A DNA stretch of 41,863 nucleotides from Alphaproteobacteria bacterium (GTDB lineage: Bacteria; Pseudomonadota; Alphaproteobacteria; Rhizobiales; OSC116), in NCBI GenBank assembly GCA_002400495.2, contig NVQL02000078.1, forward strand, positions 1 to 41,863, given 5' to 3'. The translations under genes were made by a program, and so were the position numbers. Below the pieces are notes generated by a model, which saw only the letters and a list, made by a program, of their open reading frames with translations, was not told the origin of the DNA and did no database searches. This document shows, in pieces, positions 25,570 to 33,671 of the stretch; the stretch's first letter is position 1; every line of letters begins with the position of its first letter.

Positions 25570-26501
25570 TTGAACACCCTTTTACGCAACTCGCCTGCCA
25601 AACCTTGCGGCGCAAATAAAGTAAGCAATACCAATACGACACCCGCTATTAACATATAAGCTGGCGTTACAACGCTCGATAAATCAATCAGATAGAACAT
25701 GAATAATACGCCGATAAATGGCCCAATTGTTGTGCCTGCTCCACCTAACAATACCCATAAGAGTGGGAATATAGAATATTGTACCGTTGCGAAAGTCGCA
25801 CCTACATAACCAAATAATAGAGCATAGCTAGCGCCAGCCGCGCCAGAGACTACACCTGAAATAATCACCGCAATTAATTTGTATTTAGCGACATCATAGC
25901 CTAACATCTTTGCACGTTCTTCATTTTCACGTATGGCAATTAATGTGCGGCCAAATGGAGAATTTACCAGCTTGGCGATCACTAAAAAGCAAATGGAGAA
26001 TAGAATTAACGCCGCATAATATCGGTTGGTTTCATCGCTTAAATCGAAGCCCATAAAAGCGCGGGCTTCGCGCGCAATGATAAAGCCTTCGTCACCGCGG
26101 GAATATTCTCCAAAATACAATATGATTAAATATCCAGCTTGGGAAAACATCAGCGTTATAATCATAAATGCCACGCCAACTGTGCGCAAAGCCAAGGCAC
26201 CGATTATTGCCGAAACAAGCAATGCACATATAAGCCCCGCTATGAATGCAGAACCAGAAGATAGGTCAAAAAACTGCATTGTCATGCCCAAACCATACAT
26301 ACCAGTGGCAAAGAATAAGGCATGGCCGAGGCTTAGCAAGCCTGTGTAACCAAATAGGAAATTATAACCCATGGCAAAAATTGCCAACACCATAATGCGT
26401 GCTAAGTTGCCGGTGTGATAATCGGGTAAAATAAAGAATACTAAAGCCAAGACTGCAATGAAGCTCAAATGCAGAATAATCGATCGTTTAGAGTCAGTCA
26501 T
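25557..26501 (-). CDS. livM: Branched-chain-type ABC transporter permease LivM
   Basis: 314 residues with about nine hydrophobic segments and the family motif GYNFLFGYTGLLSLGHALFF near the N-terminus. The cytoplasmic coupling region is IRENEERAKMLGYDVAKYKL. It heterodimerises with LivH in the inner membrane. Its ATG shares one base with the livH stop. Confidence 0.9.
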   Translation of the reverse strand: MTDSKRSIILHLSFIAVLALVFFILPDYHTGNLARIMVLAIFAMGYNFLFGYTGLLSLGHALFFATGMYGLGMTMQFFDLSSGSAFIAGLICALLVSAIIGALALRTVGVAFMIITLMFSQAGYLIILYFGEYSRGDEGFIIAREARAFMGFDLSDETNRYYAALILFSICFLVIAKLVNSPFGRTLIAIRENEERAKMLGYDVAKYKLIAVIISGVVSGAAGASYALLFGYVGATFATVQYSIFPLLWVLLGGAGTTIGPFIGVLFMFYLIDLSSVVTPAYMLIAGVVLVLLTLFAPQGLAGELRKRVFKWLP

Positions 26502-27424
26502 TAATTACTTCTCCCCATTAGGCCGTTCGGGCGGAACACAAGCACCATTGCCACCACTAATGTTGCAATGATTTTAGCCAAAGTGGGAGAGAAAAAGACC
26601 GAAATAATGCCATCGCTCATCCCAATTAATATCGCGGCAATAACTGTGCCTGGTAAGCTACCTAAGCCACCAATTATCACCACAATGAAAGATAATAATA
26701 AGGGGTCATGCCCCATTAAGTAATGAGCCTGTTGCATGGGCACAACCAAAACTGCACCGGCTGCGGCCAAACCAGCACCAAGGCCAAAAACCCAAGAATA
26801 TACGCGATTAACGGGTATACCAAACGCCTTGGCCATGTCACTATCTTGCTGCGTAGCGCGCATGATCAAGCCAATTTTTGTACGTGTCATCAACATCCAC
26901 AATGCCAACATAATGGCGATGGCAGCAAAAATTACGAATAACTTATAACTTGTGATGCTTAAACCCCATGGCCAATACATTTCAAAGCCATTTTCACCAA
27001 ATTCAAACCAAGGAAGTGCAAGCCGCGTATTAAATGGCGGTTGTACAGGGCGGGCTTCTGGGCCAAATGTCATTAACGTGATTTGCTGAATGATATAAAG
27101 CAAACCAATTGTCGCTACAATTGTACGGTCTGGATCATAATCAATTTTTTGCAAAATAAATTTATCAGCCGTTGCTGCCAACATACCGACAATGAGTGGT
27201 GCGACAACCAAAGCCGCCACAAAACCTAGGGCAGGGTGGGTGCCGACAATAGACGCCACCCACCAAGCGATTACCGCCCCTATCATATAGAATTCACCAT
27301 GAGCAACATTGACCACACGCATGACACCAAAGACAATACTAAGACCAATAGCCGTTAACGCTAGAATTGCAGCAGCAACTGCACCTTCCAGCGAGGCTAA
27401 TAACAAATGTGGCCCAAAATCCAT
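26501..27424 (-). CDS. livH: Branched-chain-type ABC transporter permease LivH
   Basis: 307 residues, about eight transmembrane segments, with the family motif GVMRVVNVAHGEFYMIGA near the N-terminus, the coupling region MRATQQDSDMAKAFGIPVNRVY and GGLGSLPGTVIAAILIG. AAGGAA lies upstream of ATG 27424. It follows livK after 26 bases. Confidence 0.9.
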   Translation of the reverse strand: MDFGPHLLLASLEGAVAAAILALTAIGLSIVFGVMRVVNVAHGEFYMIGAVIAWWVASIVGTHPALGFVAALVVAPLIVGMLAATADKFILQKIDYDPDRTIVATIGLLYIIQQITLMTFGPEARPVQPPFNTRLALPWFEFGENGFEMYWPWGLSITSYKLFVIFAAIAIMLALWMLMTRTKIGLIMRATQQDSDMAKAFGIPVNRVYSWVFGLGAGLAAAGAVLVVPMQQAHYLMGHDPLLLSFIVVIIGGLGSLPGTVIAAILIGMSDGIISVFFSPTLAKIIATLVVAMVLVFRPNGLMGRSN

Positions 27425-27450
27425 ATAGAATTCCTTGTTGCTAAACTAGT

Positions 27451-28746
27451 TTAGAATGATTGCTTCGTATAATCGACTTCATCTTCATAAAGCCCATCTT
27501 CAATCGATGTTTTGTGTTTAACCACTAACTTGCCGTCAATAACTTGCGAAATATATTGATGTCCGAAAGTTTGATGAGTTTTGCCGTTAAAGCGTTTAGC
27601 ACCTTGTGGGTGATCAAGCGAATATGGCATGTCGCTCATGGCTTCGACGGCTTCAATTAAACTCTGGCGGTCCGCAGGGCCTTGATAGCCACAAGTTTCC
27701 ATACCACGTTTAATGATATTCAGTGTTTCCCAACAGCCGAACATATGAGAGAAGGTTGCAACATCACGAGAATCACTTATTGATGCGCCATTATTGTCAA
27801 CGCCAACCGCTGCACGGTAAGTTTTATCAATATCGGTTTGGTCAGCTTGTGCATAACGCGCCATGCCTTCCCAGAAATAGCTGCCTTCCAAGAATTCTAA
27901 TCCAGGGCTGGCAAAATCTACGGCTTCAAGACTGTCAATAAAGCCGAAAAGCTCTGGGCGATTCGGGCCAAAAAACTCACCAAGCTCTTTTACAAATGTC
28001 AAAACAGCTGGGCCGACCATTACATGATAGATAACTTCAGTTTCACGCGGAATGCGCGGGAAATATTTAGTGAAAGAGGTTTCAGTTGGCGGAATTGCAA
28101 TGCTTTCCACCACTTCACCACCTTGGGCTTCAATCGCTGCGGTGAAGAAATCACGATGATCGTGACCGAAAGCAAAATCAGGGAAAATCATGGTGACTTT
28201 TTTGCCCAAATTATCGGCTACAAATGGTGCCATAGCTTGCACTTGGCTTTTTACATCAGTAATGCCAGGTTGTAATGTGTAGCGATTTAGCTTGCCACTG
28301 GCCACATGATGACCTTCAGAAACCACAAAATATGGCAATTTTAATTCGCCAGCACGCGGTGCTGAACCATAAACCACATGGCTATATAATGTGCCAAAAG
28401 CCACATCAACTTCGTGTTGTTTGGCAAATTTTTCAATCACTTCTGCGCCACGTTTTGGGTCTGTGCCATCGTCTTCGGTGATTATTTCGACTTCGCGGCC
28501 GTTAATGCCGCCCATGTCGTTAATACGTGTTACCGCAGCTGATGTTGCGCGGCTATACCAGCGGCCGTATGCGGCGCCAATGCCAGTTCTATGCGCTTGG
28601 AAACCAATGCGAATGGGTTCGGAAGTTGCCGCATGTGCAATGCCTCCCAATCGTGGTAGAATGCTTGCAGCTGCAACGCCTGCGCCGAGTGTTTTTAACA
28701 CCTTACGTCTGGTAAGCGTTGATTTAGTTAAGTCAAAATTTTTCAT
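27451..28746 (-). CDS. livK: Periplasmic substrate-binding protein (Peripla_BP_6), Tat signal
   Basis: 431 residues. The N-terminus has a twin-arginine signal (LTRRKVLKTLGAG) and a cleavage site near AHA-AT, suggesting export in folded form. The mature part starts IRIGFQAHRTGIGAAYGRWYSRA and follows the type I periplasmic-binding fold used by amide/amino-acid receptors. GAGGGAG precedes ATG 28746. It is the first gene of livKHMGF, behind two operator-like sites. The ligand is probably nicotinate, nicotinamide or a related heterocycle, judging only by co-regulation. Confidence 0.85.
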   Translation of the reverse strand: MKNFDLTKSTLTRRKVLKTLGAGVAAASILPRLGGIAHAATSEPIRIGFQAHRTGIGAAYGRWYSRATSAAVTRINDMGGINGREVEIITEDDGTDPKRGAEVIEKFAKQHEVDVAFGTLYSHVVYGSAPRAGELKLPYFVVSEGHHVASGKLNRYTLQPGITDVKSQVQAMAPFVADNLGKKVTMIFPDFAFGHDHRDFFTAAIEAQGGEVVESIAIPPTETSFTKYFPRIPRETEVIYHVMVGPAVLTFVKELGEFFGPNRPELFGFIDSLEAVDFASPGLEFLEGSYFWEGMARYAQADQTDIDKTYRAAVGVDNNGASISDSRDVATFSHMFGCWETLNIIKRGMETCGYQGPADRQSLIEAVEAMSDMPYSLDHPQGAKRFNGKTHQTFGHQYISQVIDGKLVVKHKTSIEDGLYEDEVDYTKQSF

Positions 28747-28790
28747 TATTCACTCCCTCAAATGAACCAAGTCCTTGGTCAGTTAATTTT

Positions 28791-28804
28791 ATATGTACAC
28801 TAAC
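28791..28804. promoter_or_regulatory. Operator-like site 1 upstream of livK
   Basis: ATAT-GTACAC-TAAC on the top strand: core and right arm match the consensus, left arm does not. Read on livK's strand it follows GATAAT with one base between, the same arrangement as at the other promoters. It lies 45 bases upstream of the livK start. Confidence 0.5.
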
Positions 28805-28845
28805 AATTATCCAGCTTATAATCATTCTGAAAACAAGTCAAGTTT

Positions 28846-28859
28846 ATGCGTGTACTAAC
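28846..28859. promoter_or_regulatory. Operator-like site 2 upstream of livK
   Basis: ATGC-GTGTAC-TAAC: core and right arm match the consensus. It is 55 bp from site 1, about five helical turns, so two dimers could lie on one face of the DNA. On livK's strand a TTGACT (28841-28836) follows it, a possible -35. Confidence 0.5.
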
Positions 28860-28884
28860 GATATTTGTGTAGGTCACAAATTAT

Positions 28885-30336
28885 TTATACACTTCTGGGG
28901 GTTGCGAGCAACCAAAGTCCGAAAAAAGTGTAAAAAATCATGAAAATAGCCAATGGAATCTGGCTGCTTAAAATACGCAGGCGGGTTTTAAACAGGCTGG
29001 TCGCTATATGATGCGCCATGATTACCGATAATATATGCAAGCTAACAATTATACCTGCCTGTGCAAGCCATATGGTTTTAACTGTTTGGAATGTTTTTAG
29101 AAATCCTGTTGAAACATGATAATGACTTAGTCCAAAATAATTTGCGCCTACAGCCAAAGGGTCTGACAAAGCCACAACCACATATTGACTGCTTACCAAA
29201 AAAGAAATGAAATAATGCGCAACATGATAGCCAAATGCGATGGGCAATATAGATATAGCCAATTGGCCAAATGCTTTTGAAAAATTCACTTTATCTGATG
29301 TTTTGCACCCATAGTTGGCTAGTTGGACGCCTAGCCAAATGCACAATGCAAACAGCAGGCAAAAAATGAAATTTGCGGCTATTAAACCAGCTATTGTTGG
29401 GGTTATAAGTGCTGATCTGCCGGGGTATTCTAACGGGTTAACGCCCAATTTAGCCATCCACCAAAATGTCTCGCTTAAACCGTCAAAACTGCCTGAGGCT
29501 AGTATCATTAACACAAATACTGATACGGCAATTGATGTTGATCCGTTGTTTAGTGCTGCCCAACCTGGCCAGCCTATTTTGATTTTTTTACCCAGTTGAA
29601 TCGACGCTAAAGAGCCAATTAATTTAAAAAATACGTGAAAACTCTCACATTGATTTAGCCAGTCTTTTGCGCCAAATAATGCCATGCCACAAAATGTAAA
29701 TAGCCAATATGAAGCGACAATAGCTGCTAATCTGCTTGGGTCATCGGGGGCAGGGTCAGCGATTAGAAACCCGAAGAAAATTAGGAAGATCAATGTGGCA
29801 GGCCATTGGCTTAAAGCTTTGGGTAATTTAAACAGGGTTTGACGAGAGGCACTATCAAATACAAAATTATACAGGCCAGACCATGGGTTAAGCCATAGCC
29901 ACAACCCTCCAACCACTCCGTGCAATGCTACGATGGCCATCCACCAAACGGTCCAAATGGTTAAGGGCAATAGGTTAGTTAATGGGTTATGTGGCCCAGA
30001 AAAACCAACATAAATAAGCCAAAATACCAAAATGGTTGAAATTAGGCTGATGAAATTTTGGGTGCGAGACAAATGACCGAAATTAGAAATGGTCAACGGG
30101 CGGAACAGGCCAACCAACCAGTGAAGTGGTATGAAAGCCACTATTAATATTGATGCTACCACCGCCAAACAACCTGCAAGAATGTAAAAATTGGTTGGCA
30201 ATAGGAGAACAAAACCTTGTTCAGAAGCGTGTGCGTGTGCGGTAATTATTCCGCCTGTTGTGATAAATAATGCCACTAGAGCCAGATAAAGCCAAGATTT
30301 TTTAAATGATTTATTCTTAATATTTGGATGAAACAT
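28885..30336 (-). CDS. Polytopic membrane protein of unknown function
   Basis: 483 residues with a signal-like first segment and roughly eleven or twelve hydrophobic segments. After the first segment comes AHAHASEQGFVLLLPTNFYI; proteins with this N-terminus are sometimes annotated as fenitrothion hydrolase, a label I would not rely on. Histidines recur in membrane segments (GYHVAHYF, LHILSVIMAHHIA), which could bind a metal. No ATPase or transporter motif is seen. A regulon operator-like site abuts the ATG at 30336, with no room for a ribosome-binding site, so the message may be leaderless. Co-regulation suggests a role in uptake, export or metal supply for nicotinate use; this is a guess. 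Confidence 0.65.
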   Translation of the reverse strand: MFHPNIKNKSFKKSWLYLALVALFITTGGIITAHAHASEQGFVLLLPTNFYILAGCLAVVASILIVAFIPLHWLVGLFRPLTISNFGHLSRTQNFISLISTILVFWLIYVGFSGPHNPLTNLLPLTIWTVWWMAIVALHGVVGGLWLWLNPWSGLYNFVFDSASRQTLFKLPKALSQWPATLIFLIFFGFLIADPAPDDPSRLAAIVASYWLFTFCGMALFGAKDWLNQCESFHVFFKLIGSLASIQLGKKIKIGWPGWAALNNGSTSIAVSVFVLMILASGSFDGLSETFWWMAKLGVNPLEYPGRSALITPTIAGLIAANFIFCLLFALCIWLGVQLANYGCKTSDKVNFSKAFGQLAISILPIAFGYHVAHYFISFLVSSQYVVVALSDPLAVGANYFGLSHYHVSTGFLKTFQTVKTIWLAQAGIIVSLHILSVIMAHHIATSLFKTRLRILSSQIPLAIFMIFYTFFGLWLLATPRSV

Positions 30337-30350
30337 GTTAGTACGCTATC
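30337..30350. promoter_or_regulatory. Operator-like site touching the start codon of the membrane protein
   Basis: GTTA-GTACGC-TATC (top strand): the left arm matches the consensus fully, the core and right arm partly. It directly precedes the ATG on the bottom strand. A bound regulator would cover the translation start and probably the transcription start. Confidence 0.45.
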
Positions 30351-30488
30351 AATTAATTTTTGGTTTGTCTAGTGCCTCTGGTTCAAACGACCATGCTCAA
30401 ATTATACTATAGTAGGTGAAATATCTTGCTAAATCACCATAGAAATCGACGGTTTTTCAGAGAAAATGCTGATTTGTTCAAATAATAT

Positions 30489-30526
30489 TTGACCGGCGGA
30501 AAAATAACTGTATATACTGTGTATAT
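30489..30526 (+). promoter_or_regulatory. Promoter with palindromic operator of gntR; leaderless start
   Basis: TTGACC (30489-30494) and TATACT (30513-30518) with 18-base spacing predict transcription starting near 30525, which is the A of the ATG. A perfect inverted repeat ATATAC-TGT-GTATAT (30512-30526) covers the -10 and runs into the start codon: a good autoregulatory site for a YtrA-type GntR protein. Confidence 0.65.
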
Positions 30527-30890
30527 GAACTTTAATTTTACGTTTTCACAAGCAGACAAGCGCCCTATGTATCAGCAGATCATGGAGCAAATCATTCAAC
30601 GGATTGCGGTTGGGGATTGGCCGCCGAACACGAGTTTGCCGTCTATTCGGCAACTGGCTACAGAGATAAAGGTGAGTGTTATCACCGTTAAACGGGCCTA
30701 TCTTGAGTTAGAACGTGAGGGCGTGATTGTTACGCAACAGGGCAAGGGCAGTTGGGTTAGTGACACGATAGATATGAATGAATTAAGACACGAAGAATTA
30801 GAACAACATTTAGAACAAGCTGGAAAGTTGGCAAAATCCATGGCGATATCAGCGGATGAATTGTTGAATATGTTAAAAAAATATACCTGA
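30525..30890 (+). CDS. GntR-family regulator, YtrA subfamily
   Basis: 121 residues. The GntR winged helix is clear: RPMYQQIMEQIIQRIAVGDWPPNTSLPSIRQLATEIKVSVITVKRAYLELEREGVIVTQQGKGSWV. A short helical tail (about 40 residues) replaces the effector domain, which defines YtrA types. I choose ATG 30525 because an upstream TTG (30489) is the -35 hexamer of its promoter. There is no ribosome-binding site, as expected for a leaderless message. It heads an operon with an ABC ATPase and permease; relatives in Firmicutes control such exporters under cell-envelope stress. Confidence 0.87.
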   Translation: MNFNFTFSQADKRPMYQQIMEQIIQRIAVGDWPPNTSLPSIRQLATEIKVSVITVKRAYLELEREGVIVTQQGKGSWVSDTIDMNELRHEELEQHLEQAGKLAKSMAISADELLNMLKKYT

Positions 30891-30905
30891 TTAGGAATGG
30901 TTATT

Positions 30906-31817
30906 ATGAATATACCAATGGCAGTGGAGTGTAAGGCGATAAACAAGCGGCATTCTCATTTTCAATTGCAAGATGTAGATTTATCTATTGAGCAAGGCAC
31001 GGTTATGGGGCTTGTTGGCCCTAATGGAGCGGGGAAATCGACAATCTTGCGCATTATTATGGGGCTTCAAAAACCCGATTCTGGCAGTTTAAAGGTTTTG
31101 GGGCATTCTATGCCTGATGATCAGATTGCTGCTAAACGCCGCATTGGGTTTGTTGCAGAGGATATGCGCTTATATGAAAGTGAAACCATTGGGTTTCATA
31201 TGGATTTCATAAAATCTATTTTTGACACATGGGATCAAGATTATGCTGCCACTCTTTTGCGGCGCTTTGATTTGATTAAAGATCAAAAAATAAAAGGCCT
31301 TTCGCATGGGCAACGGGTTAAAGCCACCTTAATGCTTGCCTTGGCTCGTCGGCCTCAATTGCTGGTGTTTGATGAACCAACGACAGGGTTAGACCCTGCG
31401 GTGAGAAAAGAAGTGTTGGATGAAATGATGAATTCTTTACAAGATGAAACTCGATCCATTTTATTTTCATCTCACAACACATTAGATATTGAGCAAATTT
31501 CTGACTATATAACCTTCATTTATGATGGCCGTATTATCGAATCAAAAGACAAAGAATCCTTTTTGGATAGTTGGAGACGGTTGCGTTTGGTAAACATTGA
31601 TAACAAGCCGTTGCCTGATTTGCCGAATATAAAACAAATACAACAAAGCGGGCGGTTATGCGCCGTAACGGTGAATGATTATGACGATTCAACGGCTGAT
31701 CAATTCACCAAAGCAGGGTTGACGGTGGAAAATATAGAGCATCTGACTCTTGAAGAAATATTTATCTGCAATGTTCAATATGCCAAAGAGCTAAAAAATA
31801 GCAGGATAAATTCATGA
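30906..31817 (+). CDS. ABC transporter ATPase, YtrB-like
   Basis: 303 residues from ATG 30906, with AGGA nine bases upstream; an ATG at 30897 overlaps that site and is less likely. Walker A VGPNGAGKSTILR, Q-loop region VAEDMRLYES, signature LSHGQRVKATLMLALA and Walker B LLVFDEPTTGLDP are present. The last 90 residues resemble the regulatory tail of antibiotic/bacitracin-type exporters. It overlaps the permease gene by four bases. Substrate unknown. Confidence 0.88.
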   Translation: MNIPMAVECKAINKRHSHFQLQDVDLSIEQGTVMGLVGPNGAGKSTILRIIMGLQKPDSGSLKVLGHSMPDDQIAAKRRIGFVAEDMRLYESETIGFHMDFIKSIFDTWDQDYAATLLRRFDLIKDQKIKGLSHGQRVKATLMLALARRPQLLVFDEPTTGLDPAVRKEVLDEMMNSLQDETRSILFSSHNTLDIEQISDYITFIYDGRIIESKDKESFLDSWRRLRLVNIDNKPLPDLPNIKQIQQSGRLCAVTVNDYDDSTADQFTKAGLTVENIEHLTLEEIFICNVQYAKELKNSRINS

Positions 31818-32503
31818 CACATTCCATTATTCCTCAACTTGTTAAAAAAGATTTCTTAATTTGGCGAAAAATGATAGCCGTTTTTTGTTTAATGAGCCTC
31901 CTTGCCATTGCGGGATTGAGCTTAGTTTACGGTCACATTCCTCACTTTGTGTTTATGAATGTTGGTTTCACTATACTTATTATTCCTGTGGCGGCATGCG
32001 GTGTGGCTCTCTTGATACAAACCAATGTGTTTGAAAAAGAAAAATCAACCCAAGTGTTTATAATGAGCTTGCCGATAACCGTTAGGGAATTCACTCTGGC
32101 GAAATTGTTGGTCAATCTGCCCATATTTGGCGCATTGTGGGTTGGGACTGCGGGCGTTGCTTTTTACTTTACTTTCGGTCTTGGGTTGCTTCCAATAGGT
32201 GCTGTGCCTTTCATAACCATGATATTTGTGGGGATTTTTGCTGGCTATAGCTGTATTCTTTGTGTTAGCCTCATAAGCCAATCTTTGGGCAAAACTATTT
32301 TCGCCATCATGTTTTTCGAAGCGGCAACATCTGCCTCTCTATGGATTATTGCTTATCTTGATCCTATTCGTAATTATATTTATGGCCCCAGCATAGTTTG
32401 GAATTCGACGGCGCTTACAATTGTTGGGTTTCAAGTTTTAATTATTGTGTCGGTGATTGCAGCTACTATATTGATTCAGAATAAAAAACGGGACTTTATT
32501 TAA
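31814..32503 (+). CDS. ABC-2-type permease, partner of the preceding ATPase
   Basis: 229 residues with six hydrophobic segments. The N-terminal amphipathic stretch (IIPQLVKKDFLIWRKMI) and FEKEKSTQVFIMSLPITVREFTLAKLL between segments 2 and 3 are typical of ABC-2 membrane proteins. It is coupled to the ATPase by ATGA. Together with the GntR protein it makes a ytrABC-like set. Confidence 0.82.
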   Translation: MTHSIIPQLVKKDFLIWRKMIAVFCLMSLLAIAGLSLVYGHIPHFVFMNVGFTILIIPVAACGVALLIQTNVFEKEKSTQVFIMSLPITVREFTLAKLLVNLPIFGALWVGTAGVAFYFTFGLGLLPIGAVPFITMIFVGIFAGYSCILCVSLISQSLGKTIFAIMFFEAATSASLWIIAYLDPIRNYIYGPSIVWNSTALTIVGFQVLIIVSVIAATILIQNKKRDFI

Positions 32504-32545
32504 ACTTTAACATGAAGTTACCCATCAGGATAAAGGACATATATT

Positions 32546-32932
32546 ATGCCAAAAGCTATCATACCAGAAGGCCTTGAGGGATTTGTTCAAGAATGGAAAA
32601 TGTCTCCCGGTTTGGAACATAATGGGTTTGTTTTTTTAACCGGGGTTACTGGGGCTGATGCCGATGGAAACCTGTCTTCCGATACAATTGTTCAAATTGA
32701 AGCGGTTTTTAAAAAAGTTGAAAGTGTTTTGAATACTGCAGGGCTGGATTTTAGTCATGTAGTGGAAATGACCAGCTATCATATTGGATTGCGCGCGCAT
32801 CTTGAGGATTTTAGGCGCATTCGGGCGCAATATGTTGTCGAGCCATTCCCTGCATGGACTGCCATAGAAGTTGTTGGCTTTACTCGTGAAGGTGCGGTTG
32901 TTGAACTACGCTGTATTGCGAGGCGATCATGA
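32546..32932 (+). CDS. Rid (YjgF/YER057c/UK114) family protein
   Basis: 128 residues. Rid proteins hydrolyse reactive enamine/imine intermediates or related amides. The C-terminal half carries the family pattern AWTAIEVVGFTREGAVVELRCIAR with the conserved Arg. It departs from canonical RidA at the N-terminus, so a different Rid subgroup is likely. It lies downstream of the ABC genes, with its stop directly abutting the stop of tetR on the other strand. Sarcosine oxidation nearby makes imine chemistry a possible link, but this is only context. Confidence 0.8.
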   Translation: MPKAIIPEGLEGFVQEWKMSPGLEHNGFVFLTGVTGADADGNLSSDTIVQIEAVFKKVESVLNTAGLDFSHVVEMTSYHIGLRAHLEDFRRIRAQYVVEPFPAWTAIEVVGFTREGAVVELRCIARRS

Positions 32933-33568
32933 TTAGTTTTTATAGAGTTTTTGTAGGACTTTGTCGGGTAAATCAAACCCTGTGAGTTGTTTGAAATATA
33001 GGGGTAGGGATTCTTGGCGTTGGGTTTCGGTTTCCACAACGTTCATCGCGTAATAGCCGATTTGATGGTAATATAATATTCTCGCCCGAATGGAAGCCAC
33101 GTCTGGGGCATAATCTAAACCAAGAAAAGCCTGTTTTAGGGCTAGAATGCGGCGGTTGTCGACCAATTCGACGGCTTTTGCTGCTGCAGGATGTTGCCTT
33201 GCCCAATCGCGCATGGCAGAATCTAACTTTGGCGAATATGAGCGCTCGCGCAACAGGCGGGTGAAAAACCTAAAAAACGGGTCGAGTGGGGTGAGGTTTT
33301 GGCCGTTTAAGGCTTTAATGAGTGGGTCATTTTCGACATTTTGCCATTCGCTTAATAATGTGTCGAGAATGTCTTGTCGATTGTTGAAAAACCAATAATA
33401 ACCGCCGCGCGATACGTTTAGGTTTTTGGCGATTCGGTCTATTTTTACTTGTTCAACGCCGCCTTGGACGAGTAATTTTTTTGCCTCGGCTAGCCATTGT
33501 GCGCGTGAGGTTTTTGTGTTGCCGCGTTGTTTTTGCGGCTTTTCTTTTAATTCGTTTTCAGTTTTCAT
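32933..33568 (-). CDS. TetR-family transcriptional regulator
   Basis: 211 residues. The N-terminal helix-turn-helix is GVEQVKIDRIAKNLNVSRGGYYWFFNNRQDILDTLLSEW (residues about 37-76), followed by an all-helical ligand domain. It is divergent from soxBDAG, and two matching palindromes lie between. It probably represses sox and itself; the ligand might be sarcosine or a related methylamine compound (inference). Confidence 0.88.
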   Translation of the reverse strand: MKTENELKEKPQKQRGNTKTSRAQWLAEAKKLLVQGGVEQVKIDRIAKNLNVSRGGYYWFFNNRQDILDTLLSEWQNVENDPLIKALNGQNLTPLDPFFRFFTRLLRERSYSPKLDSAMRDWARQHPAAAKAVELVDNRRILALKQAFLGLDYAPDVASIRARILYYHQIGYYAMNVVETETQRQESLPLYFKQLTGFDLPDKVLQKLYKN

Positions 33569-33587
33569 GGGTTTTTATAACATAAAA

Positions 33588-33601
33588 ATACAGCGCTGTA
33601 T
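33588..33601. promoter_or_regulatory. TetR operator O1
   Basis: ATACA-GCGC-TGTAT, a perfect 14-bp palindrome 20 bases upstream of tetR. It shares both 5-bp arms with the site at 33632-33645. Confidence 0.65.
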
Positions 33602-33609
33602 ATTTCAAC

Positions 33610-33645
33610 TTGACCTATAAACATCATATCTATACATTGCTGTAT
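33610..33645 (+). promoter_or_regulatory. soxB promoter with TetR operator O2
   Basis: TTGACC (33610-33615) and TACATT (33633-33638) at 17-base spacing form a plausible promoter. ATACA-TTGC-TGTAT (33632-33645) overlaps its -10 and matches O1. The two sites are 44 bp apart. Confidence 0.6.
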
Positions 33646-33671
33646 AGTTTCATATGGGATGAGGGTTCTTT

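Noticed and set aside
28391..28765. 124-codon top-strand frame over the livK signal region
   Set aside because: Antisense shadow of livK; no recognisable domain or start signal.
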